A DNA stretch of 64,000 nucleotides from Citrobacter sedlakii NBRC 105722 (GTDB taxonomy: Bacteria > Pseudomonadota > Gammaproteobacteria > Enterobacterales > Enterobacteriaceae). Below are positions 51,296-60,106 of this stretch, piece after piece (within the stretch, counting starts at the first letter, position 1; each line of letters begins with the position of its first letter). A program made the position numbers and the translations under genes. The notes below the pieces were generated by a model. It worked only from the letters and a program-made list of their open reading frames with translations. It had not been told where the DNA came from and searched no databases. The stretch covers positions 1-64,000 of the forward strand of contig NZ_BBNB01000002.1 in NCBI RefSeq assembly GCF_000759835.1, written 5' to 3'.

Positions 51296-51659
51296 AATCT
51301 CTTTCCTTATGCAAGTTCGTTAACATACGAACCTAAAAATTTGCACTCAAAGCTATGCAAGAATCGTGCATACTTTGTCATCCGGCACACTCAGGAAAGA
51401 ACGGACGCTCTCCTGGCCGTTATTGCTCGCTGTTACAGCGCATCGCAAGAATAACTTTAGCCAGGTTTTCAGGCCATAGCCCAGATTAAAAAACGCCTTT
51501 TATCAATTTTTTATGCAATTTATGTCTATGTGATAAAGCGAATTGGCGGGAAAGGAGGTGAATAATTCTTTAAAGAAAGGTTAAAAGCAGCATAAAAGCG
51601 GGTAATACGCAGCCGCACTGGCAGCGACTGCGCTCTGCACGTGATTCCCTGAAGGGATA
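51296..51659. other. 364-bp intergenic region between potF and ybjN
   Basis: Holds the potF leader, including a small GTTCGT/ACGAAC hairpin near 51315-51332, and the promoter element at 51356-51371. The rest is AT-rich. A strong Shine-Dalgarno-like AAAGGAGGTG near 51550 is not followed by a credible ORF. No RNA gene recognised. Confidence 0.5.
51356..51371 (-). promoter_or_regulatory. candidate sigma-54 promoter of potFGHI
   Basis: On the minus strand ATGCACGATTCTTGCA matches the sigma-54 consensus TGGCACG-N4-TTGCA except the first two bases; the -12 GC is perfect, the -24 GG is TG. The leader to potF would be about 50 nt. No clear NtrC site was found by eye. Confidence 0.4.
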
Positions 51660-52136
51660 TCAATGCAGAAAATGGATTTCGCCGTTGCTTTTTTGCGCGT
51701 CCTCTTCGGCGGTGTAGAGCATCTGGTGCGCCCCCGCTTCAAGAATGACCATCGAAATCTGCTCCTCGCTCTGACGCACGAACCATTCAAACTGCTCGTA
51801 GGTGATGCCGCGCATAACGGATAAAGACTGGCAAACCACCAGCTTTGGCAGATTATCGTCCTGCATATCGAGAAACGCTTTAACCGTGAGAGAGCTGGCG
51901 TTGATCGCCGACAAATCCGCCGCCAGCGGCAACAGCGCAGACGGTCTGACTTCCGCCATAGCGGAAAACAGCAACGTGTTATCAACCAGGTCTAATTTGG
52001 CGTCGTAAATGCCGTCGAAGTTTTGCATATGCGGTAAGTGCAGCGCCTGACAGGTATCACATTCAAAAAAGCTCATGCCCAGGTCGTCGAGCCATTGTCG
52101 CAACGTATCCAGATCGGGAACGACCAGTGATGTCAT
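51660..52136 (-). CDS. ybjN: YbjN, stress-related regulator-like protein
   Basis: 158 aa, a YbjN/type III secretion chaperone-like fold. In E. coli its overproduction lowers motility and exopolysaccharide genes and its loss affects stress tolerance; the mechanism is unclear. The N-terminal part is highly conserved (TLRQWLDDLGMSFFECDTCQALHLPHMQNFDG). The C-terminus (after about 135) differs from the E. coli sequence I recall. It follows rimK by 88 nt. Confidence 0.93.
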   Translation of the reverse strand: MTSLVVPDLDTLRQWLDDLGMSFFECDTCQALHLPHMQNFDGIYDAKLDLVDNTLLFSAMAEVRPSALLPLAADLSAINASSLTVKAFLDMQDDNLPKLVVCQSLSVMRGITYEQFEWFVRQSEEQISMVILEAGAHQMLYTAEEDAQKSNGEIHFLH

Positions 52137-52224
52137 AATAATGTGCTACCTCTTACGAAAAAAAATACCGGCACAGCTTACGCAAAAAGCGCGCGTCACG
52201 CTACGATCATCAGCGATATTCAGA

Positions 52225-53127
52225 TCAGCCACCCGTTTTCAGACAAAAACCCGGCGTCGCGTGGCGTTCGATCCACTGGATCATTCGCCCGGCGATATCG
52301 ACACCGGTCGTTTTTTCAATGCCTTCCAGACCTGGCGACGCGTTGACCTCCATCACCAGCGGACCACGTTCAGCACGTAAAATATCCACCCCTGCGACAT
52401 CAAGCCCCAGCGTTTGCGCCGCTTTTACCGCAATCTCACGCTCCCGGGGCGTAATGTTGGCGATACAAGCCACTCCTCCACGATGCAGATTCGAGCGAAA
52501 ATCGCCCTCCTTCGCCCGGCGTTCAATGGCGGCGACCACTTCGTCCCCCACTACCAGACAGCGAATATCGCGCCCTTTTGCCTCTTTAATATATTCCTGC
52601 ACCAGAATGTGGGCGTTGAGTCCGCGAAAGGCGTCCACCACGCTTTCCGCCGCCTGGCGAGTTTCCGCCAGCACGACGCCGATCCCCTGGGTTCCTTCCA
52701 CCAGCTTCACCACCAGCGGCGCGCCGCCGACCATATCGATGAGATCGCTGGTGTCATCCGGCGAGTGCGCAATGCCGGTAACCGGCAGGTCGATACCCTG
52801 GCGCGCCAGCAGCTGCAACGAGCGCAGTTTGTCGCGCGCGCGGGTAATCGCCACGGACTCATTGAGCGGATAGCTCCCGAGCATTTCAAACTGCCGCAGC
52901 GCCGCGGTGCCGTAAAAGGTGATCGCAGAACCTATACGCGGGATAACGGCGTCATAATGGGGAAGCCGACGCCCTTTGTAATGAACAGACGACGCCGCCG
53001 GGTTGATGTTCATATAACAGGAAAGCGGGTCGAGAATATCAACCAGATGACCGCGCTTCATTGCCGCTTCACGCAGGCGTTTACACGAATAGAGCGTTCC
53101 GTCCCGGGACAATATGGCAATCTTCAC
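52225..53127 (-). CDS. rimK: RimK, ribosomal protein S6 glutamate ligase
   Basis: 300 aa ATP-grasp enzyme that adds Glu residues to the C-terminus of ribosomal protein S6 and can make poly-alpha-glutamate. ATP-grasp motifs are visible: [35 protein letters not shown] and the metal-binding [14 protein letters not shown]. It lies 60 nt after nfsA on the same strand, as in E. coli. Confidence 0.96.
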   Translation of the reverse strand: MKIAILSRDGTLYSCKRLREAAMKRGHLVDILDPLSCYMNINPAASSVHYKGRRLPHYDAVIPRIGSAITFYGTAALRQFEMLGSYPLNESVAITRARDKLRSLQLLARQGIDLPVTGIAHSPDDTSDLIDMVGGAPLVVKLVEGTQGIGVVLAETRQAAESVVDAFRGLNAHILVQEYIKEAKGRDIRCLVVGDEVVAAIERRAKEGDFRSNLHRGGVACIANITPREREIAVKAAQTLGLDVAGVDILRAERGPLVMEVNASPGLEGIEKTTGVDIAGRMIQWIERHATPGFCLKTGG

Positions 53128-53187
53128 CCTGCACCTCTCTGAATAACCCGTTCAACGTCCCGCGTATCATACACAGCGGCAACATTT

Positions 53188-53910
53188 TTAGCGCGTAGCC
53201 CACCCCTGTTTATGCAAATATTCCAGAATGAACGGACGGTTTTCTTTGATCAGGGTGCGACGAATATGATCGCTCCAGGTATCGCGGCGGTTATTACTGC
53301 CACGGGTGAGATAATATTGCGCCAGCTGTTCGTCATAGTCGGCGAGGGCCGCGTGATCCAGCGGCTGGTAGGCATTTTCATGCACCACGATGGCGGCAGG
53401 CAGACGGGGTTTGAGATCCGGATTGTCGGCAGGCCAGCCGAGACACAGGCCAAACAGCGGCAGAACGTGTTTTGGCAAGTTCAGCAGTTCAGTCACCGCC
53501 TCAATATTATTGCGCAGACCGCCGATATACACGCCGCCCAGCCCCAGTGATTCTGCTGCGGTCAGCGCGTTTTGCGCCATCATGGCCGTATCGACGACGC
53601 CGAGCAGCAGTTGCTCCGCCAGGCCCAATTGGGCGTCGGGGCAAATTTGCAGGTGGCGGTTGAAATCGGCGCAGAAAACCCAGAATTCCGCGGCCTGGGC
53701 TACGTGCTGTTGTCCACCGGTTAACGGCACCAGCGCCTCACGCAAAGCAGCATCGGTGATACGAATAATCGATGTGCACTGCAAAAAGCTGGAACTGGAC
53801 GTGGCCTGTGCGCTCGCCAGGATCGCCTCTCGCTGTTCGGGGGTTATCGCCTGGTCGGTGTAATGACGAATTGAACGATGGTGACGAAGCAGATCAATAG
53901 TTGGAGTCAT
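53188..53910 (-). CDS. nfsA: NfsA, oxygen-insensitive NADPH nitroreductase
   Basis: 240 aa FMN-dependent reductase of nitro compounds and quinones using NADPH. The FMN/phosphate-binding RSIRHYTD segment and YIGGLRNNIEAV are present, as is the C-terminal RGSNNRRDTWSDHIRRTL region that binds NADPH. The start at 53910 (MTPTIDLLRHH) is preferred to a 15-residue extension. Soxbox control is known in E. coli through the upstream gene ybjC, but ybjC is missing here, so nfsA must have its own promoter in the 189-bp gap to grxA. Confidence 0.95.
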   Translation of the reverse strand: MTPTIDLLRHHRSIRHYTDQAITPEQREAILASAQATSSSSFLQCTSIIRITDAALREALVPLTGGQQHVAQAAEFWVFCADFNRHLQICPDAQLGLAEQLLLGVVDTAMMAQNALTAAESLGLGGVYIGGLRNNIEAVTELLNLPKHVLPLFGLCLGWPADNPDLKPRLPAAIVVHENAYQPLDHAALADYDEQLAQYYLTRGSNNRRDTWSDHIRRTLIKENRPFILEYLHKQGWATR

Positions 53911-53991
53911 GACGTTTTTCTCTGTCTGAGCGGAAAGAATCAGTGTAGACGGCACAGTGTAAAGCGTTCAGCTTTCATCTGCTTAACAGAT

Positions 53992-54006
53992 ATAGCTTAA
54001 AGATAT
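53992..54006 (+). promoter_or_regulatory. OxyR-like half-site upstream of grxA
   Basis: ATAGCTTAAAGATAT fits the OxyR half-site ATAGNTNNNANCTAT at all but one defined position. It is about 95 bp upstream of the grxA start. grxA is an OxyR target in E. coli. A second half-site was not found by eye. Confidence 0.35.
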
Positions 54007-54099
54007 TAGAGTAAAAGGCGCAACCTACTGTTCAAGCTGAACGAATCACGGCATCATAACCGCCATTCGCCGTCAGGCTCAGAGTTGAAGGAGAAACAT

Positions 54100-54363
54100 A
54101 TGTTTACCGTAATTTTTGGTCGCCCAGGTTGCCCATACTGCGTACGTGCGAAAGAGTTGGCAGAAAAACTGAGCAATGAGCGCGAAGATTTTAACTATCG
54201 CTACATCGACATTCACGCTGAAGGCATCACCAAAGCGGATCTGGAAAAAACGGTCGGTAAACCGGTGGAAACCGTACCGCAGATTTTCGTCGATCAGAAA
54301 CACATCGGCGGCTGCACTGATTTCGAAGCCTGGGCAAAAGAGAATCTGAACCTGTTCGCCTGA
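54100..54363 (+). CDS. grxA: GrxA, glutaredoxin 1
   Basis: 87 aa thioredoxin-fold oxidoreductase that reduces ribonucleotide reductase, PAPS reductase and OxyR with glutathione. The active site CPYC lies at about residues 11-14 (FGRPGCPYCVRAKEL), followed by cis-Pro motif TVPQIF and GG motif IGGCTDF, which has a Cys where E. coli has Tyr. The start at 54100 follows GAAGGAG; five extra residues upstream are rejected because they overlap it. Divergent from nfsA, convergent with ybjM. Confidence 0.95.
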   Translation: MFTVIFGRPGCPYCVRAKELAEKLSNEREDFNYRYIDIHAEGITKADLEKTVGKPVETVPQIFVDQKHIGGCTDFEAWAKENLNLFA

Positions 54364-54390
54364 CAGGTTTGCCCGCGCGGATCCATGTCA

Positions 54391-54420
54391 AACGCCCTCA
54401 TCCGAGGGCGTTACTGTTTT
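54391..54420 (+). terminator. grxA terminator
   Basis: AACGCCCTC (54391-54399) pairs with GAGGGCGTT (54404-54412) around ATCC, followed by ACTGTTTTTT. It overlaps the last codons of the convergent gene ybjM. Confidence 0.85.
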
Positions 54421-54788
54421 TTACGCTGACGCGGCCTGAACAGGCTGCTGATGAATAAGAAGCATAAGGCGCCCAGCGCGCACCAGAACACGGCGCTGAA
54501 TAACCACGCCAACTCCTGCCAAAGCGAACGGGTGGGGGTAAAAAAGAGGCGCATAAGCACCAGACAACAAGGCGCTGCAAGCATCGCACCGAGCAGAGGT
54601 TTGATCACCTCCCGACGATGAGAGCAAAAACTGGCAACAGCACCTGGTAGCGTAAAAAACAACAGCCCAATTTCAGGATGCCCGGCTGCCCGAAATGCCC
54701 CCTTCATGTTCATCGTCAGAAACACGCAGACGACCACAAAGAGCACAAAACAGCAGACCGCGCCTGCCCAACCTTGTTTATGTTTCAA
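54411..54788 (-). CDS. ybjM: YbjM, small inner-membrane protein
   Basis: 125 aa with four predicted helices (AVCCFVLFVVVCVFLTM, LLFFTLPGAVASF, LGAMLAAPCCLVLMRLFF, FSAVFWCALGALCFLFISSLF) and a basic C-terminus. No function known. Full length compared with E. coli YbjM. It converges on grxA and is divergent from ybjL. Confidence 0.92.
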   Translation of the reverse strand: MKHKQGWAGAVCCFVLFVVVCVFLTMNMKGAFRAAGHPEIGLLFFTLPGAVASFCSHRREVIKPLLGAMLAAPCCLVLMRLFFTPTRSLWQELAWLFSAVFWCALGALCFLFISSLFRPRQRKKQ

Positions 54789-55056
54789 TCGTTTCTCCTG
54801 ACACTGTCTCTATCGAACACACTTTTCGCCAGTGGCGTCCAGTCAGATAAAGCCGATCAGCAATCCATGCCAAATTACGCCCATACGATTCTTATAGCCG
54901 TTGATACGTAATGAGATTAAACTAGCCAAATATATTGTTGTGCTGCTTATATTTGGGCGACGAATATGACACTGCCGCCCTTATTAGATAGCAAAAACAG
55001 TAGCGTAAATTATCATTTCTTTCAACAGCTTACTGGTAAACAAGAAGTTAGCCTCC

Positions 55057-56742
55057 GTGAATATAAACGTCGCCGATTTGTTAAATGGGAATTACATCCT
55101 GTTATTATTTGTCGTACTGGCGCTTGGCCTGTGTCTCGGTAAATTGCGCCTGGGTTCCGTCCAACTGGGTAATTCCATTGGCGTTTTAGTGGTCTCTCTA
55201 TTATTAGGGCAGCAGCATTTCAGCATTAACACCGATGCCCTGAACCTGGGTTTCATGCTGTTTATTTTCTGCGTCGGCGTTGAGGCGGGGCCTAACTTTT
55301 TTTCCATTTTTTTTCGCGACGGGAAAAACTACCTGATGCTGGCCCTGGTGATGGTCGGCAGCGCGCTGCTGATCGCCTTAGGGCTGGGTAAGCTGTTTGG
55401 CTGGGATATCGGCCTGACGGCGGGTATGCTGGCTGGCTCAATGACCTCCACCCCCGTGCTGGTCGGCGCGGGCGATACGCTGCGGCATTTCGGCATGGAG
55501 AGCGCAGAGCTGTCCCGCGCGCTCGATAACCTCAGTCTGGGTTATGCGTTGACCTACCTCATCGGTCTGGTCAGTCTGATCGTCGGCGCGCGCTACCTGC
55601 CTAAACTCCAGCATCAGGATCTGCAAACCAGCGCCCAGCAGATCGCCCGTGAGCGGGGACTGGATACCGATACCAACCGCAAAGTCTACCTGCCGGTTAT
55701 TCGCGCTTACCGCGTCGGCCCCGAACTGGTGGCGTGGACGGACGGGAAAAACTTGCGCGAGCTGGGCATTTATCGCCAGACCGGTTGTTATATCGAGCGT
55801 ATTCGCCGTAACGGCATACTCGCCAACCCGGACGGTGACGCGGTCCTGCAAATGGGCGATGAAATCGCGCTGGTGGGCTATCCGGATGCGCACGCCCGGC
55901 TCGATCCGAGCTTTCGTAATGGGAAAGAAGTTTTTGACCGCGATCTGCTCGACATGCGTATTGTCACCGAAGAAATTGTCGTGAAAAACCACAATGCCGT
56001 CGGTCGTCGCCTCGCTCAGTTGAAGCTCACCGACCATGGCTGCTTCCTTAACCGCGTGATCCGTTCGCAAATTGAAATGCCGATTGACGACAACGTGGTG
56101 CTTAACAAAGGGGATGTTTTGCAGGTTAGCGGCGATGCCCGTCGCGTAAAAACGATTGCCGATCGCATTGGCTTTATCTCCATTCATAGCCAGGTAACCG
56201 ATCTGCTCGCCTTCTGCGCATTTTTTATTATTGGTCTGATGATCGGCATGATCACCTTCCAGTTCAGTAATTTTAGCTTTGGCATCGGTAACGCGGCCGG
56301 TCTGCTGTTCGCCGGGATCATGCTTGGCTTTCTTCGCGCCAACCATCCCACATTCGGCTATATCCCACAGGGCGCGCTGAATATGGTGAAAGAGTTCGGT
56401 CTGATGGTCTTCATGGCCGGCGTGGGCCTGAGCGCGGGTAGCGGTATCGGCAACGGTCTGGGAGCGATTGGCGGTCAGATGCTGGTAGCCGGGCTTATCG
56501 TCAGCCTGGTCCCGGTCATCATTTGCTTCCTGTTTGGCGCCTATGTCCTGCGCATGAACCGTGCGCTACTGTTTGGCGCGATGATGGGCGCACGTACCTG
56601 CGCGCCAGCAATGGAAATCATCAGCGATACCGCACGCAGTAACATTCCGGCGCTGGGCTACGCGGGCACCTATGCTATCGCGAACGTACTGCTCACACTG
56701 GCGGGGACGCTTATCATCATTATCTGGCCTGGCTTAGGATAA
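55057..56742 (+). CDS. ybjL: YbjL, AspT/YidE-type transporter with RCK_C domains
   Basis: 561 aa. Layout is an N-terminal block of membrane helices (about 1-185), two cytoplasmic RCK_C/TrkA_C domains (about 205-370) and a C-terminal membrane block (about 380-561), the internal duplication of the aspartate:alanine exchanger family. Signature [19 protein letters not shown] occurs in the first half and a related [16 protein letters not shown] in the second. In E. coli it is reported as a glutamate exporter. It starts with GTG at 55057 ([11 protein letters not shown]), ribosome binding site weak. The 268-bp gap upstream shows no gene. Confidence 0.94.
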   Translation: MNINVADLLNGNYILLLFVVLALGLCLGKLRLGSVQLGNSIGVLVVSLLLGQQHFSINTDALNLGFMLFIFCVGVEAGPNFFSIFFRDGKNYLMLALVMVGSALLIALGLGKLFGWDIGLTAGMLAGSMTSTPVLVGAGDTLRHFGMESAELSRALDNLSLGYALTYLIGLVSLIVGARYLPKLQHQDLQTSAQQIARERGLDTDTNRKVYLPVIRAYRVGPELVAWTDGKNLRELGIYRQTGCYIERIRRNGILANPDGDAVLQMGDEIALVGYPDAHARLDPSFRNGKEVFDRDLLDMRIVTEEIVVKNHNAVGRRLAQLKLTDHGCFLNRVIRSQIEMPIDDNVVLNKGDVLQVSGDARRVKTIADRIGFISIHSQVTDLLAFCAFFIIGLMIGMITFQFSNFSFGIGNAAGLLFAGIMLGFLRANHPTFGYIPQGALNMVKEFGLMVFMAGVGLSAGSGIGNGLGAIGGQMLVAGLIVSLVPVIICFLFGAYVLRMNRALLFGAMMGARTCAPAMEIISDTARSNIPALGYAGTYAIANVLLTLAGTLIIIIWPGLG

Positions 56743-56784
56743 AACTGAAGTTACGCCTTAAGTGAAAATTTTTTGCAAATGCGC

Positions 56785-56813
56785 AGAACTTTTCTTAAAG
56801 GCGTCAGTCATAA
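56785..56813 (+). promoter_or_regulatory. sigma-E promoter of rybB
   Basis: AGAACTT (56785-56791) and GTCATAA (56807-56813), spaced by 15 bp, match the RpoE consensus GGAACTT-N15/16-GTCAAA. The RybB 5' end follows 6 nt later, the expected distance. Confidence 0.8.
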
Positions 56814-56818
56814 CTAGT

Positions 56819-56897
56819 GCCACTGCTTTTCTTTGATGTCCCCAATTTGTGGAGCCCATCAACCCCGCCGTTTCGGTTCAAGGTTGATGGGTTTTTT
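56819..56897 (+). ncRNA. rybB: RybB, sigma-E dependent Hfq-binding sRNA
   Basis: About 79 nt. The 5' seed GCCACTGCTTTTCTTT, which pairs with omp mRNAs, is unchanged from E. coli. An internal hairpin (GTCCCC..TTTGTGGAG) is followed by the terminator stem CCCATCAACC / GGTTGATGGG and a T-run. By memory only a couple of substitutions separate it from the E. coli RNA, in the loop regions. RybB represses outer-membrane proteins on envelope stress. Its place after ybjL is conserved. Confidence 0.93.
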
Positions 56898-57301
56898 GTT
56901 GCCTGGGATGTTGTTGTCTTCAAATCAATGAACGTTGTTCACTTTCTTTCTATGGGTGACGGCAGCAAGACCGGTGAAGAAAACAGGCTGGCGATAGAAT
57001 GCATGAACACCCGATCGTTTTCCTGACCGCCCCTCCCGTGTCTGACCCCATCTGCGTACCCGCCGCTCGCAGCATCCAACCTATAAACCCTATTGTTTTT
57101 TTGCCATGTTCCGCCCGTTTTTCTGGCCCACACCGATGACAGAACCAGGACAGATAAAATTTGTGAAAAGGTGCATAACCCCGCTCCGCTGCATATCCAT
57201 ATGAAATAATTGCAACAGCTAATCAATTCATAAGCTCTTGAAAATTATGCTCTGGATGGTACAAATTGATTGAAGGATAAAAACAACCCTCTGGAGATTT
57301 T
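56898..57301. other. 404-bp region between rybB and the membrane-protein gene
   Basis: No gene is assigned. A minus-strand frame at 56939-57226 (95 codons) ends in a segment that reads somewhat like satellite-phage immunity-region sequence, but I cannot support it. The DNA just before 57302 is AT-rich and contains the ribosome binding site of the next gene. It is probably part of an inserted segment. Confidence 0.35.
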
Positions 57302-58093
57302 ATGAGTTCTGTTAGTTCTGCCCCTCTTAACATATTCAATGCCGAATTTTTAAGCTCACCTGCGGCAACAGCCGCTGCATGGATTTCTATCATCGGCGCA
57401 GTCATTCTTATATGCAAATTAATAGGTGCACTTTTTCAATACAGAAAATCACATAACGAGATATTAAAAAAATCTGGTGTCCCCGCATTTATACTAAACG
57501 TATTCTTTATAACCATCCCCTTAAAAAATTTACCTGCCCCTGGTTGGCCAGAGAAAATAATCACAATCGCGTTTTCATTTATTTTCATACTTGCAGTTTA
57601 CTTTTTCATGCCTGCACTTATTCAAACTTATAAGACCCCACCCGATACGGCATTACTTTACTGGAAAAAAACTGGCGAAGCATTTTACATATCAAAAAAA
57701 ATGGCGACATCAGCGACAATATTCGCTCCTGCAAACTGGACTATTTCTGCTGATGACTGCTTACAAAAATCACCAACTAGCACCAGGCAATACAATGCAC
57801 TTACGATCGAAAACAAAGAAAATTTATGCAGTCTGTTAACCACGCAAGACGGAATAAATTATATCGAAAAATCCATAAAAAAATTTAATAAAGATAAGTT
57901 TTTCATGTACTCTTTTGTTCCTCTGACAATGTTTATTTTATTATGGTTGCCATTGGGGTTTATGCTAACAATACACTATTCCAGGAAAGTCAGAAAGTAC
58001 ATTTTGAATGAGCAAAAAAAAGCAATCCATTGTGCCCATGGTGAATTTAAGACAGAGGGTATCTATGCTATATATCAAGAGTTAGATCGTTAG
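57302..58093 (+). CDS. unrecognised four-helix membrane protein, AT-rich, possibly DUF6216-like
   Basis: 263 aa. Four hydrophobic segments are visible: about 23-45 (AAWISIIGAVILICKLIGAL), 64-76, 86-108 (IITIAFSFIFILAVYFFMPA) and 208-230 (SFVPLTMFILLWLPLGFMLT). A Lys-rich soluble domain (about 112-200) with three Cys-containing segments lies between helices 3 and 4, and the C-terminus is basic. GGAG sits 6 nt before the ATG. The DNA is far more AT-rich than the flanking core genes, as in acquired genes. The DUF6216 resemblance is from memory and weak. No function can be stated. Confidence 0.7.
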   Translation: MSSVSSAPLNIFNAEFLSSPAATAAAWISIIGAVILICKLIGALFQYRKSHNEILKKSGVPAFILNVFFITIPLKNLPAPGWPEKIITIAFSFIFILAVYFFMPALIQTYKTPPDTALLYWKKTGEAFYISKKMATSATIFAPANWTISADDCLQKSPTSTRQYNALTIENKENLCSLLTTQDGINYIEKSIKKFNKDKFFMYSFVPLTMFILLWLPLGFMLTIHYSRKVRKYILNEQKKAIHCAHGEFKTEGIYAIYQELDR

Positions 58094-58122
58094 ACGTTTT
58101 GCTAATACCCGACACTCTTTGC

Positions 58123-58169
58123 TCTGCATAATGCTTTTTTGCCTCTTGCGACTAAAGCATTTATGCAGA
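58123..58169. repeat. 15/16-nt inverted repeat downstream of the inserted gene
   Basis: TCTGCATAATGCTTT (58123-58137) pairs with AAAGCATTTATGCAGA (58154-58169) with a one-base bulge and a 16-nt loop. No T-run follows the right arm, so it is not a standard terminator. It lies about 30 bp past the inserted membrane-protein gene and before rcdA. Confidence 0.65.
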
Positions 58170-58269
58170 TCCGAATGGTCACGATAACTATGGAGACCCA
58201 TTTTCCGTGGAGTGGTAATAAAGTGTTTTTATAACTTAAAACTCCAGCCAGCGATCCCTTCCGACATGC

Positions 58270-58812
58270 TTACACTATTCCCGCTATACGCTTCACCATT
58301 AGCAGGATCTCCTCCCGCGACAGGGGCGTGCGGTCGGTCACGAAGTGCAGCGTCATCCCTTCAATAAACGCGTCCAGCGCGCGGGCAGTGCCGGGGGGAA
58401 ACCACTGTTCCAGCGTACGCTGGCTGCGCTGCATCCAGTTTTGCATCACCGTTTTTAATGCCGGTTTACGGCTGGCGAAGGCGTAAAGCTGGTACATCAA
58501 CGCCATGTTTTCCGGCGTGGTGACCTGCGAACTGTGGATCATCCCGGTAATAGCCAGACAGGCGCCCTGCGCGTCGCTCACGTCGGCAAAGAAGGCCTGA
58601 TACTGCTCAGACATGGTATCGGTAAACTGACTCAATGCCTCAGTGAGCAGCTCATCGATACCCGAAAAATAGTAGGTTAACGATCCCAGCGGAACACCGG
58701 CAATCGCCGCGATTTTGCGATGCGTGACGGCGTGAATGCCGTGCTCTTTTACCGCCTCAAGCGTGGCCGTAATAATTTTCTCTCGCCGCTGTGGGTCATT
58801 AGCACGTCGCAC
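58270..58812 (-). CDS. rcdA: RcdA (YbjK), TetR-family regulator
   Basis: 180 aa. The N-terminal TetR helix-turn-helix (about 8-55) reads [32 protein letters not shown]. The C-terminal half is a ligand-binding/dimer domain. In E. coli RcdA activates csgD and stress genes and binds near its own promoter. The start is GTG at 58812 ([11 protein letters not shown]) after GAGGA with 7-8 nt spacing; an ATG two bases upstream is out of frame. Divergent from ybjJ. Confidence 0.93.
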   Translation of the reverse strand: MRRANDPQRREKIITATLEAVKEHGIHAVTHRKIAAIAGVPLGSLTYYFSGIDELLTEALSQFTDTMSEQYQAFFADVSDAQGACLAITGMIHSSQVTTPENMALMYQLYAFASRKPALKTVMQNWMQRSQRTLEQWFPPGTARALDAFIEGMTLHFVTDRTPLSREEILLMVKRIAGIV

Positions 58813-58835
58813 ATTTTTTCCTCAGAACGGGTTTA

Positions 58836-58849
58836 TGTACAAATGTACA
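58836..58849. promoter_or_regulatory. candidate RcdA operator in the rcdA/ybjJ gap
   Basis: TGTACAAATGTACA is a near-perfect palindrome, six pairing bases each side of AA, centred 30 bp from the rcdA start and about 55 bp from ybjJ. Divergent TetR-type genes usually carry such a site for autoregulation. Confidence 0.5.
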
Positions 58850-58897
58850 CTTTATTGCTAATGTTGTCTCCTGTCCTTCATTAACGATGTGAACTTA

Positions 58898-60106
58898 ATG
58901 ACTGCCCTTTCCTCACGTAAAGCCCTGCAACGCCGAACCTGGGCGCTGTTTATGTTCTTCTTTTTGCCCGGCCTGCTGATGGCTTCCTGGGCGACGCGTA
59001 CGCCAGCGATTCGCGACACGCTCTCCGTCTCAACGGCGGAAATGGGCGCCGTCCTGTTTGGTTTGTCCATTGGTTCAATGAGCGGCATCCTTTGTTCGGC
59101 CTGGCTGGTGAAACGATTTGGCACCCGCAACGTGATCCGCACCACTATGTCCTGCGCGGTGTTGGGGATGTTAGTGCTGTGTCTCGCGTTAGGGCTCGCC
59201 TCGCCGCTGCTGTTTGCGCTGGGATTAGGCGTGTTCGGCGCCAGTTTTGGATCGGCGGAAGTGGCGATTAACATCGAAGGCGCGGCGGTTGAACGTGAGA
59301 TGAATAAGACCGTGTTGCCAATGATGCACGGGTTTTACAGCCTTGGAACGCTGGCTGGCGCAGGCGTGGGGATGTTTTTAACCGCTTTTGGCGTGGCGGC
59401 GACCACGCACATATTACTGGCCTCTCTGGTGGCCATCGCCCCGATTTTTATTGCTATCCGGGCAATTCCGGACGGCACGGGCAAAAACGCCAGCGACGGT
59501 TCAACGCCTCAGGAAAAAGGTGTTCCCTTTTGGCGTGATATGCAACTGCTGCTTATCGGCGTCGTGGTGCTGGCAATGGCCTTTGCCGAAGGTTCCGCGA
59601 ATGACTGGCTACCGCTGCTGATGGTTGACGGCCACGGCTTCAGTCCGACGTCCGGCTCGTTGATTTACGCTGGCTTTACCCTCGGTATGACCGTTGGACG
59701 CTTTGCCGGCGGCTGGTTTATCGATCGCTACAGTCGCGTGGCGGTTGTTCGTGCCAGCGCGCTGATGGGCGCGCTCGGCATCGGGCTGATCATTTTTGTC
59801 GACAGCGCCTGGGTGGCGGGCGTTTCGGTCATATTGTGGGGACTCGGCGCATCGCTGGGCTTCCCGTTGACCATCTCTGCCGCCAGCGATACGGGTCCGG
59901 ACGCGCCAACCCGCGTCAGCGTTGTGGCAACGACGGGTTATCTGGCGTTCCTGGTTGGACCGCCGCTGTTAGGCTATCTCGGTGAGCACTACGGACTGCG
60001 CAGCGCCATGCTGGTGGTGCTGGCGCTGGTGCTACTGGCGGCAATCGTGGCGAGAGCGGTCGCCAAACCGGAATCAACAACGCAAACTGCGACGGAGAAG
60101 GGATAA
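58898..60106 (+). CDS. ybjJ: YbjJ, MFS transporter
   Basis: 402 aa from ATG 58898 ([15 protein letters not shown]), 12 predicted helices. The conserved inter-helix MFS motif region reads [25 protein letters not shown], with a repeat in the second half ([18 protein letters not shown]). The substrate is unknown. A GTG three codons upstream is an alternative start; neither has a strong ribosome binding site. The ybjI ATG follows its stop codon directly. Confidence 0.92.
   Translation: MTALSSRKALQRRTWALFMFFFLPGLLMASWATRTPAIRDTLSVSTAEMGAVLFGLSIGSMSGILCSAWLVKRFGTRNVIRTTMSCAVLGMLVLCLALGLASPLLFALGLGVFGASFGSAEVAINIEGAAVEREMNKTVLPMMHGFYSLGTLAGAGVGMFLTAFGVAATTHILLASLVAIAPIFIAIRAIPDGTGKNASDGSTPQEKGVPFWRDMQLLLIGVVVLAMAFAEGSANDWLPLLMVDGHGFSPTSGSLIYAGFTLGMTVGRFAGGWFIDRYSRVAVVRASALMGALGIGLIIFVDSAWVAGVSVILWGLGASLGFPLTISAASDTGPDAPTRVSVVATTGYLAFLVGPPLLGYLGEHYGLRSAMLVVLALVLLAAIVARAVAKPESTTQTATEKG

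Noticed and set aside
51545-51575. Strong Shine-Dalgarno (AAAGGAGGTG) between potF and ybjN
   Set aside because: No ATG follows, and the only start-like codon gives an eight-residue frame overlapping the Shine-Dalgarno itself.
56817-57026. 69-codon frame starting at the rybB 5' end
   Set aside because: It overlaps the RybB sRNA and its terminator, so its first part is an RNA gene rather than coding sequence.
56939-57226. 95-codon minus-strand frame in the rybB insertion
   Set aside because: No ribosome binding site or clear homology; the faint satellite-phage resemblance is from memory. Mentioned only as a hint about the origin of the DNA.
57302-58093. Possible toxin or immunity role for the unrecognised membrane protein
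   Set aside because: No partner gene, motif or active site is visible, so no function is assigned.
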